Origin: Chryseobacterium paludis
Lineage (GTDB): Bacteria; Bacteroidota; Bacteroidia; Flavobacteriales; Weeksellaceae
DNA: 64,000 nucleotides
Assembly (NCBI RefSeq): GCF_025403485.1
Contig: NZ_CP099966.1
Location: forward strand, 930,001 to 994,000
Reading direction: 5' to 3'
Positions 1 to 8,430 of this stretch are shown here, piece after piece. Positions within the stretch are counted from its first letter, which is position 1, and each line of letters opens with the position of its first letter. A program made the translations under genes and the position numbers. The notes below the pieces were generated by a model. That model was not told the DNA's origin and searched no databases. It worked only from the letters and a program-made list of their open reading frames with translations.

Positions 1-48
1 CCTGATTATGAATATGAGGAATTTCAAAAATTCAGAGACCAGTACTAA
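1..48 (+). CDS. C-terminal end of an upstream gene (partial)
   Basis: An open frame enters from the left edge and stops with TAA at 46-48, giving a 15-residue tail ending FRDQY. Too little is present to name the protein. It lies in the same direction as era, 74 bp upstream. Confidence 0.4.
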   Translation, partial: PDYEYEEFQKFRDQY

Positions 49-94
49 AGATCTAAATCTTTAAAATTAATCCTAAAGACCGGTTTTCTTTTAG

Positions 95-102
95 TAACTT
101 TG
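95..102 (+). promoter_or_regulatory. Promoter -7 element for era
   Basis: TAACTTTG matches the Bacteroidota -7 consensus TAnnTTTG. It lies 20 bp before the era start codon. No clear TTG -33 element is visible. Confidence 0.5.
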
Positions 103-122
103 CAATCCGTAATATAATTTTT

Positions 123-998
123 ATGCACAAATCAGGATTTGTAAATATAGTTGGAAAACCTAATGCTGGAAAATCGACCTTGCTGAACCAATTGATGGGC
201 GAGAAGTTGGCGATCGTAACGCAGAAGGCACAAACAACACGTCACAGAATTTTTGGAATTTATAATGAAGAGGACTTACAGATCGTATTTTCTGATACAC
301 CGGGAGTATTAGACCCAAAATACGGGTTACAGGAAAAAATGATGGATTTTGTAAAGGACTCTTTACAGGATGCTGATGTCTTTTTATTCATTGTGGATGT
401 TACAGATAAAGCTGAACCTTCAGAATTTTTAATTGAAAAGCTGAATAAAATTCCTGTTCCTGTTTTACTTTTATTAAATAAAGTAGATCAGACCAATCAG
501 GAGGGACTTGAAAAATTGGTAGAAGAATGGCATAATAGGATTCCTAAAGCTGAAATTTTACCTATTTCTGCACTGAATGCATTTAATACAGATGTTATTC
601 TGCCTAAGCTTAAATCGATGTTGCCGGAGAACCCACCTTATTACGATAAGGATCAATATACAGATAAGCCGGAAAGATTTTTTGTAAATGAGGCAATTCG
701 TGAAAAAATTCTTCTGAACTATGATAAAGAAATTCCTTATTCAGTAGAAGTTGTTACCGAACAATTTAAAGAAAAGGAGGGAATCATTTTTATAGATTCT
801 ATTATTTATGTAGAAAGAGATACCCAAAAGGGAATTATTATTGGCCATAAAGGGGAAGCAATTAAAAAAGTAGGAACAGAGGCAAGGATAGATCTGGAGA
901 AATTTTTCTCAAAAAAAATTCACCTTAATTTATTCGTAAAGGTGAAAAAAGACTGGCGTAAAAACGACCGGGATCTGAAGAATTTCGGATACAGATAA
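123..998 (+). CDS. era: GTPase Era, 16S rRNA maturation factor
   Basis: Era binds the 3' end of 16S rRNA and helps assemble the 30S subunit. The 291-residue product has full family length. The G1 loop is at residues 11-19 (GKPNAGKST), G3 DTPG at 58-61 and G4 NKVD at 119-122. A C-terminal KH domain carries GHKGEAIKKVG near residues 240-250, the RNA-binding loop. The start follows a consensus promoter closely and no other start fits the N-terminal Era sequence. All motifs are intact. Confidence 0.97.
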   Translation: MHKSGFVNIVGKPNAGKSTLLNQLMGEKLAIVTQKAQTTRHRIFGIYNEEDLQIVFSDTPGVLDPKYGLQEKMMDFVKDSLQDADVFLFIVDVTDKAEPSEFLIEKLNKIPVPVLLLLNKVDQTNQEGLEKLVEEWHNRIPKAEILPISALNAFNTDVILPKLKSMLPENPPYYDKDQYTDKPERFFVNEAIREKILLNYDKEIPYSVEVVTEQFKEKEGIIFIDSIIYVERDTQKGIIIGHKGEAIKKVGTEARIDLEKFFSKKIHLNLFVKVKKDWRKNDRDLKNFGYR

Positions 999-1064
999 AC
1001 TAAAATGTCAATAATCATCGTTGTATAGAAAGATTTTATTATCTTTAAACTAAATTTTTCATAC

Positions 1065-1493
1065 ATGAATTATAGTAACTCAAATTCTAATCCTATATTT
1101 AGAGATATTATACTGTTAATTGTGAGAGTTTTTATTGGATTTTCCATGCTTTCTCACGGATTTCCCAAGCTTCAGATGTTACTGGAAGGAGGGAAGATCG
1201 AGTTTTATGATTTCCTGGGGCTGGGTCCACAGATATCTTTAATTCTTACTATCGTAGCAGAGTTTGTATGTTCTATACTTCTGATTTTGGGATTGTTTAC
1301 CAGAGTAGCTTTAGGCTTTCTCATATTTACAATGGCTATTGCTGCCTTTGTAGTTCATGGTGCAGATCCTTTTGAGAAACGAGAATTGGCTTTCATTTAT
1401 TTATCTGCATATCTTCTGTTAATGTGCTTTGGAGCAGGAAGATTTTCGATAGATCATATGATTGAAAAAAGAAAAAGAGCTTCAGATTGGTAA
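1065..1493 (+). CDS. DoxX family membrane protein
   Basis: The product is a 142-residue inner-membrane protein with four predicted hydrophobic segments. The N-terminal half has the pattern typical of DoxX/DoxD proteins (RVFIGFSMLSHGFPKL near residues 20-36). The family is linked to quinone or thiosulfate oxidation and redox stress in some bacteria, but most members, including this one, have no proven function. It follows era in the same direction and ends at a strong terminator, so it may be co-transcribed with era or have its own promoter in the 66-bp gap. Confidence 0.8.
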   Translation: MNYSNSNSNPIFRDIILLIVRVFIGFSMLSHGFPKLQMLLEGGKIEFYDFLGLGPQISLILTIVAEFVCSILLILGLFTRVALGFLIFTMAIAAFVVHGADPFEKRELAFIYLSAYLLLMCFGAGRFSIDHMIEKRKRASDW

Positions 1494-1515
1494 AAAGATC
1501 TAAAAAAATATAATA

Positions 1516-1545
1516 AAAAAGAGCATTAATCTAATGCTCTTTTTT
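1516..1545. terminator. Bidirectional terminator after the DoxX gene
   Basis: An AAAGAGCATTA / TAATGCTCTTT stem is flanked by A-runs and T-runs. It can end the era/DoxX transcript on the plus strand and the first double-glycine peptide transcript on the minus strand. Confidence 0.8.
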
Positions 1546-1552
1546 ATTTCTG

Positions 1553-1714
1553 TTAAGGTCTGCAAGGAAGTGTTGATGGTATGCAATCCCAAATTGGAGA
1601 ACCATTTTCATCTCTTCCCGTAACACAAGCTCTATAACCTGATTCACACAAAGGGGCATTTCCTCCATTAACAGTCTTAAGGTCTTTCTTTGATAATTTG
1701 CGTAAATTTTTCAT
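1553..1714 (-). CDS. Double-glycine leader peptide, bacteriocin-like (copy 1)
   Basis: This small gene encodes 53 residues starting MKNLRKLSKKDLKTVNGG. The N-terminus has the pattern of double-glycine leaders, which C39 peptidase-containing ABC exporters cleave after GG. Cleavage here would leave a 35-residue peptide with Cys at 23, 30, 44 and 51. It is closely related to the next gene (1866-2024), so the pair is a tandem duplication. Such peptides are usually annotated 'bacteriocin-like' in Chryseobacterium. No exporter, maturation or immunity gene lies nearby, and the function is unknown. Confidence 0.75.
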   Translation of the reverse strand: MKNLRKLSKKDLKTVNGGNAPLCESGYRACVTGRDENGSPIWDCIPSTLPCRP

Positions 1715-1828
1715 ACTTTTTTGATTTAATTTGAATCACTAATGTAATATTTATTTTATTATATCACAAGATTAGGATTAAATGCTATTTAATTGTTCTT
1801 AATTTTATAAGCTGAAAATAGATAAAGA

Positions 1829-1856
1829 AGGGCATTTCATTTTTGAAATGCCCTCT
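1829..1856 (-). terminator. Hairpin between the two double-glycine peptide genes
   Basis: A 10-bp stem, GGGCATTTCA / TGAAATGCCC, lies just downstream of the second peptide gene on the minus strand. A pyrimidine-rich tail follows it, so the two peptides are probably separate transcripts. Confidence 0.65.
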
Positions 1857-1865
1857 CTTGATTTA

Positions 1866-2024
1866 TTAAGGCTTACATGGTAAAGATGCCCAGACACAGG
1901 TCCATTTTGGTGTGTCGTCTTCACCAATTATCATACAGGGCTTGAATCCTTGTGGACATTCCGGAGCACTGCCACCATTAATAGCTTTAAGATCTTTCAT
2001 TGATAACTTTCGTAAATTTTTCAT
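1866..2024 (-). CDS. Double-glycine leader peptide, bacteriocin-like (copy 2)
   Basis: This gene encodes 52 residues starting MKNLRKLSMKDLKAINGG. The leader differs from copy 1 at only a few positions. The mature part shares the spacing of Pro and Cys and a C-terminal LPC(K/R)P, but its middle differs (PKWTCVWASL against SPIWDCIPST). A conserved leader with a variable core is the usual pattern in secreted peptide families. No processing enzymes are nearby. Confidence 0.75.
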   Translation of the reverse strand: MKNLRKLSMKDLKAINGGSAPECPQGFKPCMIIGEDDTPKWTCVWASLPCKP

Positions 2025-2134
2025 AGTACTTTGATTTAATTTGAAAAACTAAAATACTATTTAATTAAATAACCAGCACGAATAGCACGGATAATTTTTC
2101 CTTATATAACTTCAATTTACTAAATTCGTGAAAA

Positions 2135-4546
2135 ATGTATAAAATGAAGATAAAGTTAACTATCTGCCTTTTGGCGTTTCTTAATTTCTACGAAGCTCAG
2201 GAAAATGTTACTTACCAAAAACCATCTGCAGAAATTCTTAAGCTTGCAGATTATGAAAGACCTCCAAGTGTTTTGATGAACAGTAAAAAAGATTGGGTGG
2301 TATTTACCTATCGACCGACTTATAAAACATTGGAAGATCTTGGGCAACAGGAAATGAAATTAGGTGGTTTAAGAATCAATCCTGTTACTAATATTTCAAG
2401 TTCAGTAACCTATTCAAATAATCTTAAGGTTAGAAAGATAAATGATAAAAATGAAGTTCAGGTAAAAGGGTTACCGACTAATCCTAAAATTACCAATACC
2501 TCTTTTTCTCCAGACGAAAAGAAACTGGCTTTCACGAATACGACAGGTAAAGGAGTAGAACTTTGGATTGTAGATCTTGAAACTGCAACTGCCAAAAAGA
2601 TTACAGATGATAATCTTAATGCTAACCTTGGTAGTCCATATATCTGGTACAAAGATTCTCAGAATTTATTAATAAAAATACTTCCACAAAACAGACCTGC
2701 ATTAATAGATTCGAGCAAAGATCTGCCAACGGGTCCTATTGTATCTACAGCTGATGGAAAAGTTTCTCAAAACAGAACCTATCAGGATCTTCTTAAAAAC
2801 CCTCAGGATGAAAAGAACTTTGAAATTCTTACAGCTGCAGATATTTATAATGTAGACCTTAGCGGGAATCTCAAGAAAATAAAGGATCAGGATATGTATT
2901 CTGGTTTAAGCTTTTCACCCGACGGTAATTATTTAATGGCAACCACTATTAAAAAACCATTCTCATACATTGTCCCTTTAAATAGATTTCCAATGACGAC
3001 AACTGTTTACGATGCTAAATGGAATGTAGTGAAAGTGGTAAATGAAGTTCCATTAAACGAAATCATGCCTAAAGGTTTTGCATCCGTAAGAACAGGAAAA
3101 AGAGATATGGGCTGGAGAAGCGATATGCCTGCAACCTTGGTTTATGCTGAAGCTTTGGATGGTGGGGATCAATCTAAATCAGCAGAATACAGAGACGAAG
3201 TTTTTACCTGGGAAGCACCATTTAATACCACTGCAAAATCTTTCTTTAAAACAAAACAAAGATATGAAGGTACAAGTTGGACGAACGATCATTATGCTAT
3301 TGTTTCAGAAGATTGGTATGATACCAGAAATACAAAATCTTTCTTAGTTGATTTAAACAACGGTGAATCGAAAGTTATTGATGACAGAAATTATCAGGAT
3401 GTTTATAGTGATCCAGGGAATTTTAATACGACAAAAAATCAATTTGGAAGAACAGTTCTCGATATGAAAGGAGGGAAAGCTTATCTTATCGGGGATGGCT
3501 TTACAAAAGATGGACAACATCCTTTTATTGATGAAATGGATATGAAAACTTTAAAAAAGAAAAGACTATATACTTCGAATTTAAAGAATGCCAAAGAGGA
3601 TATAATAGATATTCTTAATCCTGCAAAAGGAGAGGTTCTTACTATTCAGCAGTCTGCAAGTCAGTATCCGAATTATTTTAAGAAAAATATTAAATCTAAT
3701 AAATCAGAGCCCGTAACTAATTTTGCCAATCCTTTTGAAAGTATAAAAGATGTGTATAAAGAAGTAATTACATACAAAAGAAATGATGGGGTAACATTAA
3801 CAGGAACTCTTTATTTACCGGCTAATTATGATAGAAAAGCAAAGAACGAAAAACTTCCATTGCTGATCTGGGCATATCCGACGGAATACAAAGACAAGAA
3901 TACGGCAGGGCAAAATACGCAGAATCCTAATGATTTTACTTTCCCTTATTACGGGTCTTTTGTGTATTGGACAACAAAAGGATATGCAGTTCTTGATGAT
4001 GCAGCTTTCCCAATCATCGGAGAGGGAAAAACTGAACCTAATGATACTTTTATTCCACAATTAGTTGCCAATGCTGAAGCAGCGATTAATGCTGTAGACC
4101 AGTTGGGTTATATTGACAGAAAGAAAGTGGCTGTTGGAGGACATTCTTATGGGGCTTTTATGACGGCAAATCTTTTAACACACTCTAAACTATTCGCTTG
4201 CGGAATTGCAAGAAGTGGTGCATATAACAGAACTTTAACGCCTTTTGGTTTCCAGAGTGAACAAAGAAATTATTGGGACGTTCCGGAAATTTACAACACG
4301 ATGTCTCCATTCATGAATGCTGATAAAATGAAAACCCCATTACTTTTAATTCATGGTGATGCAGATAACAATCCAGGAACTTTTACTTTACAGACAGAAA
4401 GATATTTCCAGGCTTTAAAAAATCTTGGTGCACCTGTAAAAATGGTTCTTTTACCTAAAGAAGCTCACGGTTATGTAGCTAAAGAAAATATACTTCACCT
4501 TTTATGGGAACAAGATCAGTTCTTAGAAAAATGTTTGAAGAAATAA
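2135..4546 (+). CDS. S9 family serine peptidase, S9D (glutamyl endopeptidase-like)
   Basis: The 803-residue secreted peptidase has a signal peptide, a beta-propeller region and a C-terminal alpha/beta hydrolase domain. The catalytic triad is visible: Ser671 in GGHSYGAF, Asp744 in HGDADNN and His778 in KEAHGYV. The block around Ser671 (AVGGHSYGAFMTANLL, then CGIARSGAYNRTLTPFGFQ) closely resembles plant chloroplast glutamyl endopeptidases, the S9D group, so Glu specificity is possible. A second ATG at 2144 could be the real start, because the signal peptide reads well from MKIKLTI. TAAATTCG at 2121-2128 is a near-consensus promoter. A terminator follows. Confidence 0.9.
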   Translation: MYKMKIKLTICLLAFLNFYEAQENVTYQKPSAEILKLADYERPPSVLMNSKKDWVVFTYRPTYKTLEDLGQQEMKLGGLRINPVTNISSSVTYSNNLKVRKINDKNEVQVKGLPTNPKITNTSFSPDEKKLAFTNTTGKGVELWIVDLETATAKKITDDNLNANLGSPYIWYKDSQNLLIKILPQNRPALIDSSKDLPTGPIVSTADGKVSQNRTYQDLLKNPQDEKNFEILTAADIYNVDLSGNLKKIKDQDMYSGLSFSPDGNYLMATTIKKPFSYIVPLNRFPMTTTVYDAKWNVVKVVNEVPLNEIMPKGFASVRTGKRDMGWRSDMPATLVYAEALDGGDQSKSAEYRDEVFTWEAPFNTTAKSFFKTKQRYEGTSWTNDHYAIVSEDWYDTRNTKSFLVDLNNGESKVIDDRNYQDVYSDPGNFNTTKNQFGRTVLDMKGGKAYLIGDGFTKDGQHPFIDEMDMKTLKKKRLYTSNLKNAKEDIIDILNPAKGEVLTIQQSASQYPNYFKKNIKSNKSEPVTNFANPFESIKDVYKEVITYKRNDGVTLTGTLYLPANYDRKAKNEKLPLLIWAYPTEYKDKNTAGQNTQNPNDFTFPYYGSFVYWTTKGYAVLDDAAFPIIGEGKTEPNDTFIPQLVANAEAAINAVDQLGYIDRKKVAVGGHSYGAFMTANLLTHSKLFACGIARSGAYNRTLTPFGFQSEQRNYWDVPEIYNTMSPFMNADKMKTPLLLIHGDADNNPGTFTLQTERYFQALKNLGAPVKMVLLPKEAHGYVAKENILHLLWEQDQFLEKCLKK

Positions 4547-4552
4547 ATTGAG

Positions 4553-4580
4553 AAACTCGTCCTTTTGGGCGAGTTTTTTG
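4553..4580 (+). terminator. Terminator after the S9 peptidase
   Basis: The stem AACTCGTCC / GGGCGAGTT has a TTTT loop and a TTTTTT tail. Confidence 0.85.
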
Positions 4581-4605
4581 TTATTTTAGTTTTCAATTAA
4601 TAATC

Positions 4606-4980
4606 ATGCCTATAATTAGAAGTTCTGAACAAATAAGCAAATCTCTGGAAGATTTTTATAAAGACTTAGTACCGAAAGTAGAGGATACATTTGGTGACAA
4701 TGGTACTCCTCCAATGCTTAATGTTTTGGAAGTAATAAATAAATTATTCAAAGAGACCTTAATTTATGGATTCACTTCGCACTCAACGTTGCTTTTAATG
4801 GAAGAAGACAACTCCATATCTGATTGGTTTGTCGCTATAAATGGGTATAGGAATGAATATCATGTTGAATATATAATCCCTAAAGAAAAAAGTCTGTGGG
4901 AGAATGTAAAAATAAAAGGAGAAACGACTTCACTAAAAAAATTATATGCTAAATTAGAAATAGAGACAACAGATATATGA
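4606..4980 (+). CDS. Conserved hypothetical protein, 124 aa
   Basis: I do not recognise a family. The protein is soluble, without signal peptide or membrane segment, and has mixed alpha/beta character. Its stop overlaps the start of the next gene in an ATGA, so the two are translationally coupled. The next gene is secreted, so a direct complex is not obvious. Confidence 0.6.
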   Translation: MPIIRSSEQISKSLEDFYKDLVPKVEDTFGDNGTPPMLNVLEVINKLFKETLIYGFTSHSTLLLMEEDNSISDWFVAINGYRNEYHVEYIIPKEKSLWENVKIKGETTSLKKLYAKLEIETTDI

Positions 4981-5525
4981 AAAAGATACTGATAATTTTT
5001 CTTATAATGACTTCTATGGCAGGGTTATTTGGGCAAACTGAAAATATTGAAAATGGAAAATATCATACTTCAAAAGAACAATTTGAAAAAAAGTATGTAA
5101 GACAAGAATATGAAAAATATTTAAAATCTCAAATTAAAGTTGAAAAAAATAAAGTAGTAATTGATGTAGTAAAGAGTATCGAGTTTTCTGAAAATTTGGA
5201 TAAAAGATTTAAATTAATTTTTGAAAATGGATTGATAGATCCGACAAAAGTAAATGGAAATTATGTTTTAAGAATTTCGAGTATTGATGAACTCATATTA
5301 TTAAATCCTAATCCCCAGACAAAAAGATTTAGTTTTTGGATATTTCCCCAAAAAGGAATATCTGGGAGCGAAAATTCGGTTGAATATATGCTGAAAGGAA
5401 GGGCCAATCCTGACGAATATTATTTTGAACTTCAAAATGAGAATGCTGACGAAAATACAAGTTTTGAAAAGTTTATTGAAGGTGCTAAGTTAACTTATTT
5501 AGCATATGGAGGAGTTATTATATAA
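4977..5525 (+). CDS. Secreted hypothetical protein, 182 aa
   Basis: An N-terminal signal peptide (MKKILIIFLIMTSMAGLFG) predicts export. The remaining 160 residues are rich in Lys, Glu and Asn and match no family I know. It overlaps the upstream gene by four bases (ATGA), forming a two-gene unit. No terminator is obvious after it. Confidence 0.6.
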   Translation: MKKILIIFLIMTSMAGLFGQTENIENGKYHTSKEQFEKKYVRQEYEKYLKSQIKVEKNKVVIDVVKSIEFSENLDKRFKLIFENGLIDPTKVNGNYVLRISSIDELILLNPNPQTKRFSFWIFPQKGISGSENSVEYMLKGRANPDEYYFELQNENADENTSFEKFIEGAKLTYLAYGGVII

Positions 5526-5534
5526 ACTATTATT

Positions 5535-5592
5535 GTGATTCAGAATCTCATTACAAAAGATTTTTCACTTCATTATATTGCGTTCGAAATGA
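5535..5592. repeat. Possible dispersed intergenic repeat
   Basis: The gap holds GATTTTTCACTTC followed by GCGTTCGAAATGACA. Phrases of this kind recur between genes in Chryseobacterium genomes as I recall them. Only one copy is in this window, so the repeat nature cannot be shown here. Confidence 0.25.
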
Positions 5593-5627
5593 CAATATTT
5601 TTAACTTTCATACAGAGTTTAAATGTT

Positions 5628-6323
5628 TTACTGAACCAAATACTTCAATACTTCATCAATACTTTCCAACTCAATAAATCTTTCATGTTTTAGCTGATGT
5701 TCATGCTGCTCATGTGCCCAGGTCGTATGAAATGGGATATGAGCTGCAAATCCACCAATTTCCAATACAGGTAAAATATCAGATTTTATTGAATTGCCTA
5801 ACATCATAAAATTCTCAGGTTTACAGTCTAAATGCTTCAGAAGCTTTGTATAATCAGTATTTTGTTTATCACTCATGATCTCTATATGATGGAAATAATT
5901 CTCTAATCCTGATTTTTTAAGCTTACGCTCCTGATCCTGCAGATCACCTTTGGTTGCCATAACTAATCTGTATTTTCCTTTCAGATCTTCTAATGTTTCT
6001 GTGACTCCATCTAAAAGCTGAACAGGTTGTTGTAATAATTCGTGGCCAAGATCAATCGCTTTGTTTATTAATTGCATGGAAGCTGTTCCATTAGAGACCC
6101 TACAGATGGTTTCGATCATACAGAGCATAAAACCTTTTATCCCATAACCATAAAGATGCAGATTTTGCATTTCTGTTTTAAACAATTCCTGTGATACCGA
6201 ATGCTGTGGAAGATAATCTTCAAGAATAACACAGAATTCCTTTTCAGCTTCCTGAAAATAGGGTTCATTCACCCAAAGGGTATCGTCTGCGTCAAATGCT
6301 ATTGTTGTAATATGATTTTTCAT
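5628..6323 (-). CDS. HAD superfamily hydrolase
   Basis: The 231-residue phosphatase-like protein has HAD motif I at residues 10-15 (FDADDT, nucleophile Asp11 and acid Asp13). Motif II is the Thr in VMATKGD, motif III a Lys near residue 155-160, and motif IV lies near MLGNSIKSD. The helical cap after motif I fits a C1-type HAD. The substrate cannot be predicted. The gene is divergent from the Crp/Fnr regulator at 6400, with a 76-bp shared gap that contains a palindrome. Confidence 0.85.
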   Translation of the reverse strand: MKNHITTIAFDADDTLWVNEPYFQEAEKEFCVILEDYLPQHSVSQELFKTEMQNLHLYGYGIKGFMLCMIETICRVSNGTASMQLINKAIDLGHELLQQPVQLLDGVTETLEDLKGKYRLVMATKGDLQDQERKLKKSGLENYFHHIEIMSDKQNTDYTKLLKHLDCKPENFMMLGNSIKSDILPVLEIGGFAAHIPFHTTWAHEQHEHQLKHERFIELESIDEVLKYLVQ

Positions 6324-6376
6324 TTTATTTTGTACATTTCTCTGTGCAAAAATCAGAATAAATTATATAAAAGCAA

Positions 6377-6390
6377 AGGACATTTGTCCT
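6377..6390. promoter_or_regulatory. Palindromic operator upstream of the Crp/Fnr gene
   Basis: AGGACA-TT-TGTCCT is a perfect inverted repeat ending 9 bp before the start codon. A dimeric Crp/Fnr protein binds sites of this shape, so autoregulation is likely. The partner HAD gene could also be affected. Confidence 0.5.
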
Positions 6391-6399
6391 GAATGGAAT

Positions 6400-6969
6400 A
6401 TGTTAAGAACCAATGAAACTTTTTTGAGCTATTTAGAACAACTTTACAGTAAGCAGGAACGTAAAGAAGATATCGTGATCAGATCATTTTCAAAAGGCAC
6501 AAGGATATTTGTACAAAATGAAAAATCCCCGAAAGTAATGCTTATTAATGATGGTGTTACCAAATGCTATTTTGAAGAAGAAAATGATAAAGAGTATATT
6601 ATGGAGTTTCTTGGGAAAGGTGAAATTATTGGTGAAATAGAATTCATTAAAAATATTAATTGCCTGTGTACTATTGAAGCAGTGACGGAAGTATCTGTCT
6701 ATGCGATTTCTGTTCCTTATTTCAGAACATTAGTTGAAAATGATATAGCATTAAATAATTTATTATTAAATGCCTTTGCTGAGCGTATCATTAATACTTC
6801 TGCCAGGGCATCTTATCAACAACTTCATACCACTGAACACAGCTTAGCGAAACTATTGGAATTACAATCCAAACAAGAAATTGAAATTTCAAAAGAAAAC
6901 ATGGCAGCTTATTTAGGAGTTACCATAAGAAGTTTAAATAGAGCTTTGAAAAGTTTAAATAAAAAATAA
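6400..6969 (+). CDS. Crp/Fnr family transcriptional regulator
   Basis: The 189-residue regulator has an N-terminal cyclic-nucleotide-binding-like beta-barrel (residues about 20-120, with GKGEIIGE at the position of the phosphate-binding cassette) and a short C-terminal winged helix (SKENMAAYLGVTIRSLNRALKSL at the end). The cassette lacks the Arg and Ser typical of cAMP binding, and there are no N-terminal Cys for a Fe-S cluster, so the ligand is unknown. The palindrome at 6377-6390 may be its own site. A bidirectional terminator follows. Confidence 0.88.
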   Translation: MLRTNETFLSYLEQLYSKQERKEDIVIRSFSKGTRIFVQNEKSPKVMLINDGVTKCYFEEENDKEYIMEFLGKGEIIGEIEFIKNINCLCTIEAVTEVSVYAISVPYFRTLVENDIALNNLLLNAFAERIINTSARASYQQLHTTEHSLAKLLELQSKQEIEISKENMAAYLGVTIRSLNRALKSLNKK

Positions 6970-6970
6970 A

Positions 6971-6996
6971 AAAGCGGCCTGTAAAGACCGCTTTCT
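6971..6996. terminator. Bidirectional terminator between Crp/Fnr and MATE genes
   Basis: The stem AAAGCGG / CCGCTTT lies between converging genes, with A-rich sequence on one side and T-rich sequence on the other. Confidence 0.75.
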
Positions 6997-6997
6997 A

Positions 6998-8359
6998 TTA
7001 TATATTCTGTTTTATTTTCTTAGCCGACATATTTAAAAATCTTTTTACAAGGAAGACTGCAGAGATCGTTAATCCCAATCCTAAGGCGATCCACATTCCA
7101 AAAGCGCCCATTTCTAATGTGACACAAAAGAAATACCCGAGTGGGATTGTAATTACCCAATAGGCTATAAAAGTATAAATAGAAGGGATTTTAACGTCCT
7201 GTATACCTCTCAGCATTCCCAAAGCTGTTACCTGGATTCCATCTGATAACTGGAACAGAGCAGCGATGATCATTAGTTTTGAAGCTAATGTAATTACTTC
7301 GATCTCTTCTTTTTTAGTGAAGAATGTAGGAAGGATATTTCTACCCAAAATAAATACAACTCCACAAATACACATGAAGATAAAGGCAATTTTCAAGTTG
7401 TTTATTCCAACTTTTCTAAGTTCAACATAATTTTGCTCACCCATTTTTCTTCCGATCATTACAGTTGATGCAACACTAAATCCTACACAGAGGTTAAAGG
7501 TAAATGAAGCCATACTGAGAGCAATCTGGTGTGAGGCAATATCATGAGCAGAAATTAATCCACAGATAAAAGCAGCACCGGCAAAAGCAGTTACTTCAAA
7601 GAACATCTGTAAAGCGGTAGGTAATCCTAATCTTACCATTTTATCAAACATATTTTTAGAAAATACCTGGATCTTCAAGGAAAAATCTTTGATATAGCGT
7701 CTCGTTCTTTCTTCTTTTAGTAAAACGAAATATAAGAATACCACCATAAAAATTCTAGCAATTAAACTAGCCAATGCAGATCCTTTTACCCCCATTGGAG
7801 GGAATCCAAAAAGTCCCTTGATGAAAACGTAGTTCAAAACGATATTAATAACATTGGCAATAATGGTCGCTTTCGTAACTCCAATGGTGTAAGATAAGCC
7901 TTCAGAAACCTCTCTGAGGGTCTGAAATGCCATGAAAGGGATCATGCTTATCGCCATGATGCCTAAAAAGTCTACCGTATCAGGAACGATCTTAGCCGGT
8001 TGACCGGAATGATAGAGTAGAGGCAATCCTAATAATAAAATTCCCATTAAAATTATCCCCACGGTCATATTAATAACAAATCCGTGACTGAAAACAGAAT
8101 TAATAGTTTTATGGTCATGTCTCGAGTGCGCCTCTGAAACCAAAGGTGGAATAGCAAAGGAAAATCCCAGTGCCAATACGAACATAGAGAAAAATACAGC
8201 ATTCCCTAAAGACACTGAAGCTAAGGCATCTGCACCCAGTAATTTTCCAACAATAATATTATCAAATAAGTTTACAGAAACTTGTCCTACCTGCGTTAGC
8301 ATTACGGGTAGTGCCAATGTAAGGCATTCTTTAGTATAGTTTTTATTTAAAAAGCTCAT
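6998..8359 (-). CDS. MATE family multidrug/Na+ efflux transporter
   Basis: The product has twelve predicted membrane helices in two MATE repeats and is 453 residues from the chosen start. It probably exports drugs or metabolites in exchange for Na+ or H+. I place the start at MSFLNKNYTK (8359). The frame is open for 13 more codons, but these lie inside the terminator of the upstream gene and would encode an unlikely MQYSHCKFFF end. MATE proteins normally start a few residues before the first helix, as here. Confidence 0.88.
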   Translation of the reverse strand: MSFLNKNYTKECLTLALPVMLTQVGQVSVNLFDNIIVGKLLGADALASVSLGNAVFFSMFVLALGFSFAIPPLVSEAHSRHDHKTINSVFSHGFVINMTVGIILMGILLLGLPLLYHSGQPAKIVPDTVDFLGIMAISMIPFMAFQTLREVSEGLSYTIGVTKATIIANVINIVLNYVFIKGLFGFPPMGVKGSALASLIARIFMVVFLYFVLLKEERTRRYIKDFSLKIQVFSKNMFDKMVRLGLPTALQMFFEVTAFAGAAFICGLISAHDIASHQIALSMASFTFNLCVGFSVASTVMIGRKMGEQNYVELRKVGINNLKIAFIFMCICGVVFILGRNILPTFFTKKEEIEVITLASKLMIIAALFQLSDGIQVTALGMLRGIQDVKIPSIYTFIAYWVITIPLGYFFCVTLEMGAFGMWIALGLGLTISAVFLVKRFLNMSAKKIKQNI

Positions 8360-8375
8360 AGTTTTAACAAAAAAA

Positions 8376-8405
8376 AATTTGCAGTGTGAATACTGCAAAT
8401 TTTTT
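8376..8405 (-). terminator. Terminator after the NtrC-like gene
   Basis: AAATTTGCAGT / ACTGCAAATTT with a T-run on the minus strand separates the response regulator from the MATE gene. Confidence 0.8.
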
Positions 8406-8430
8406 ATAATTTATTTAGGTTATAATTAAA

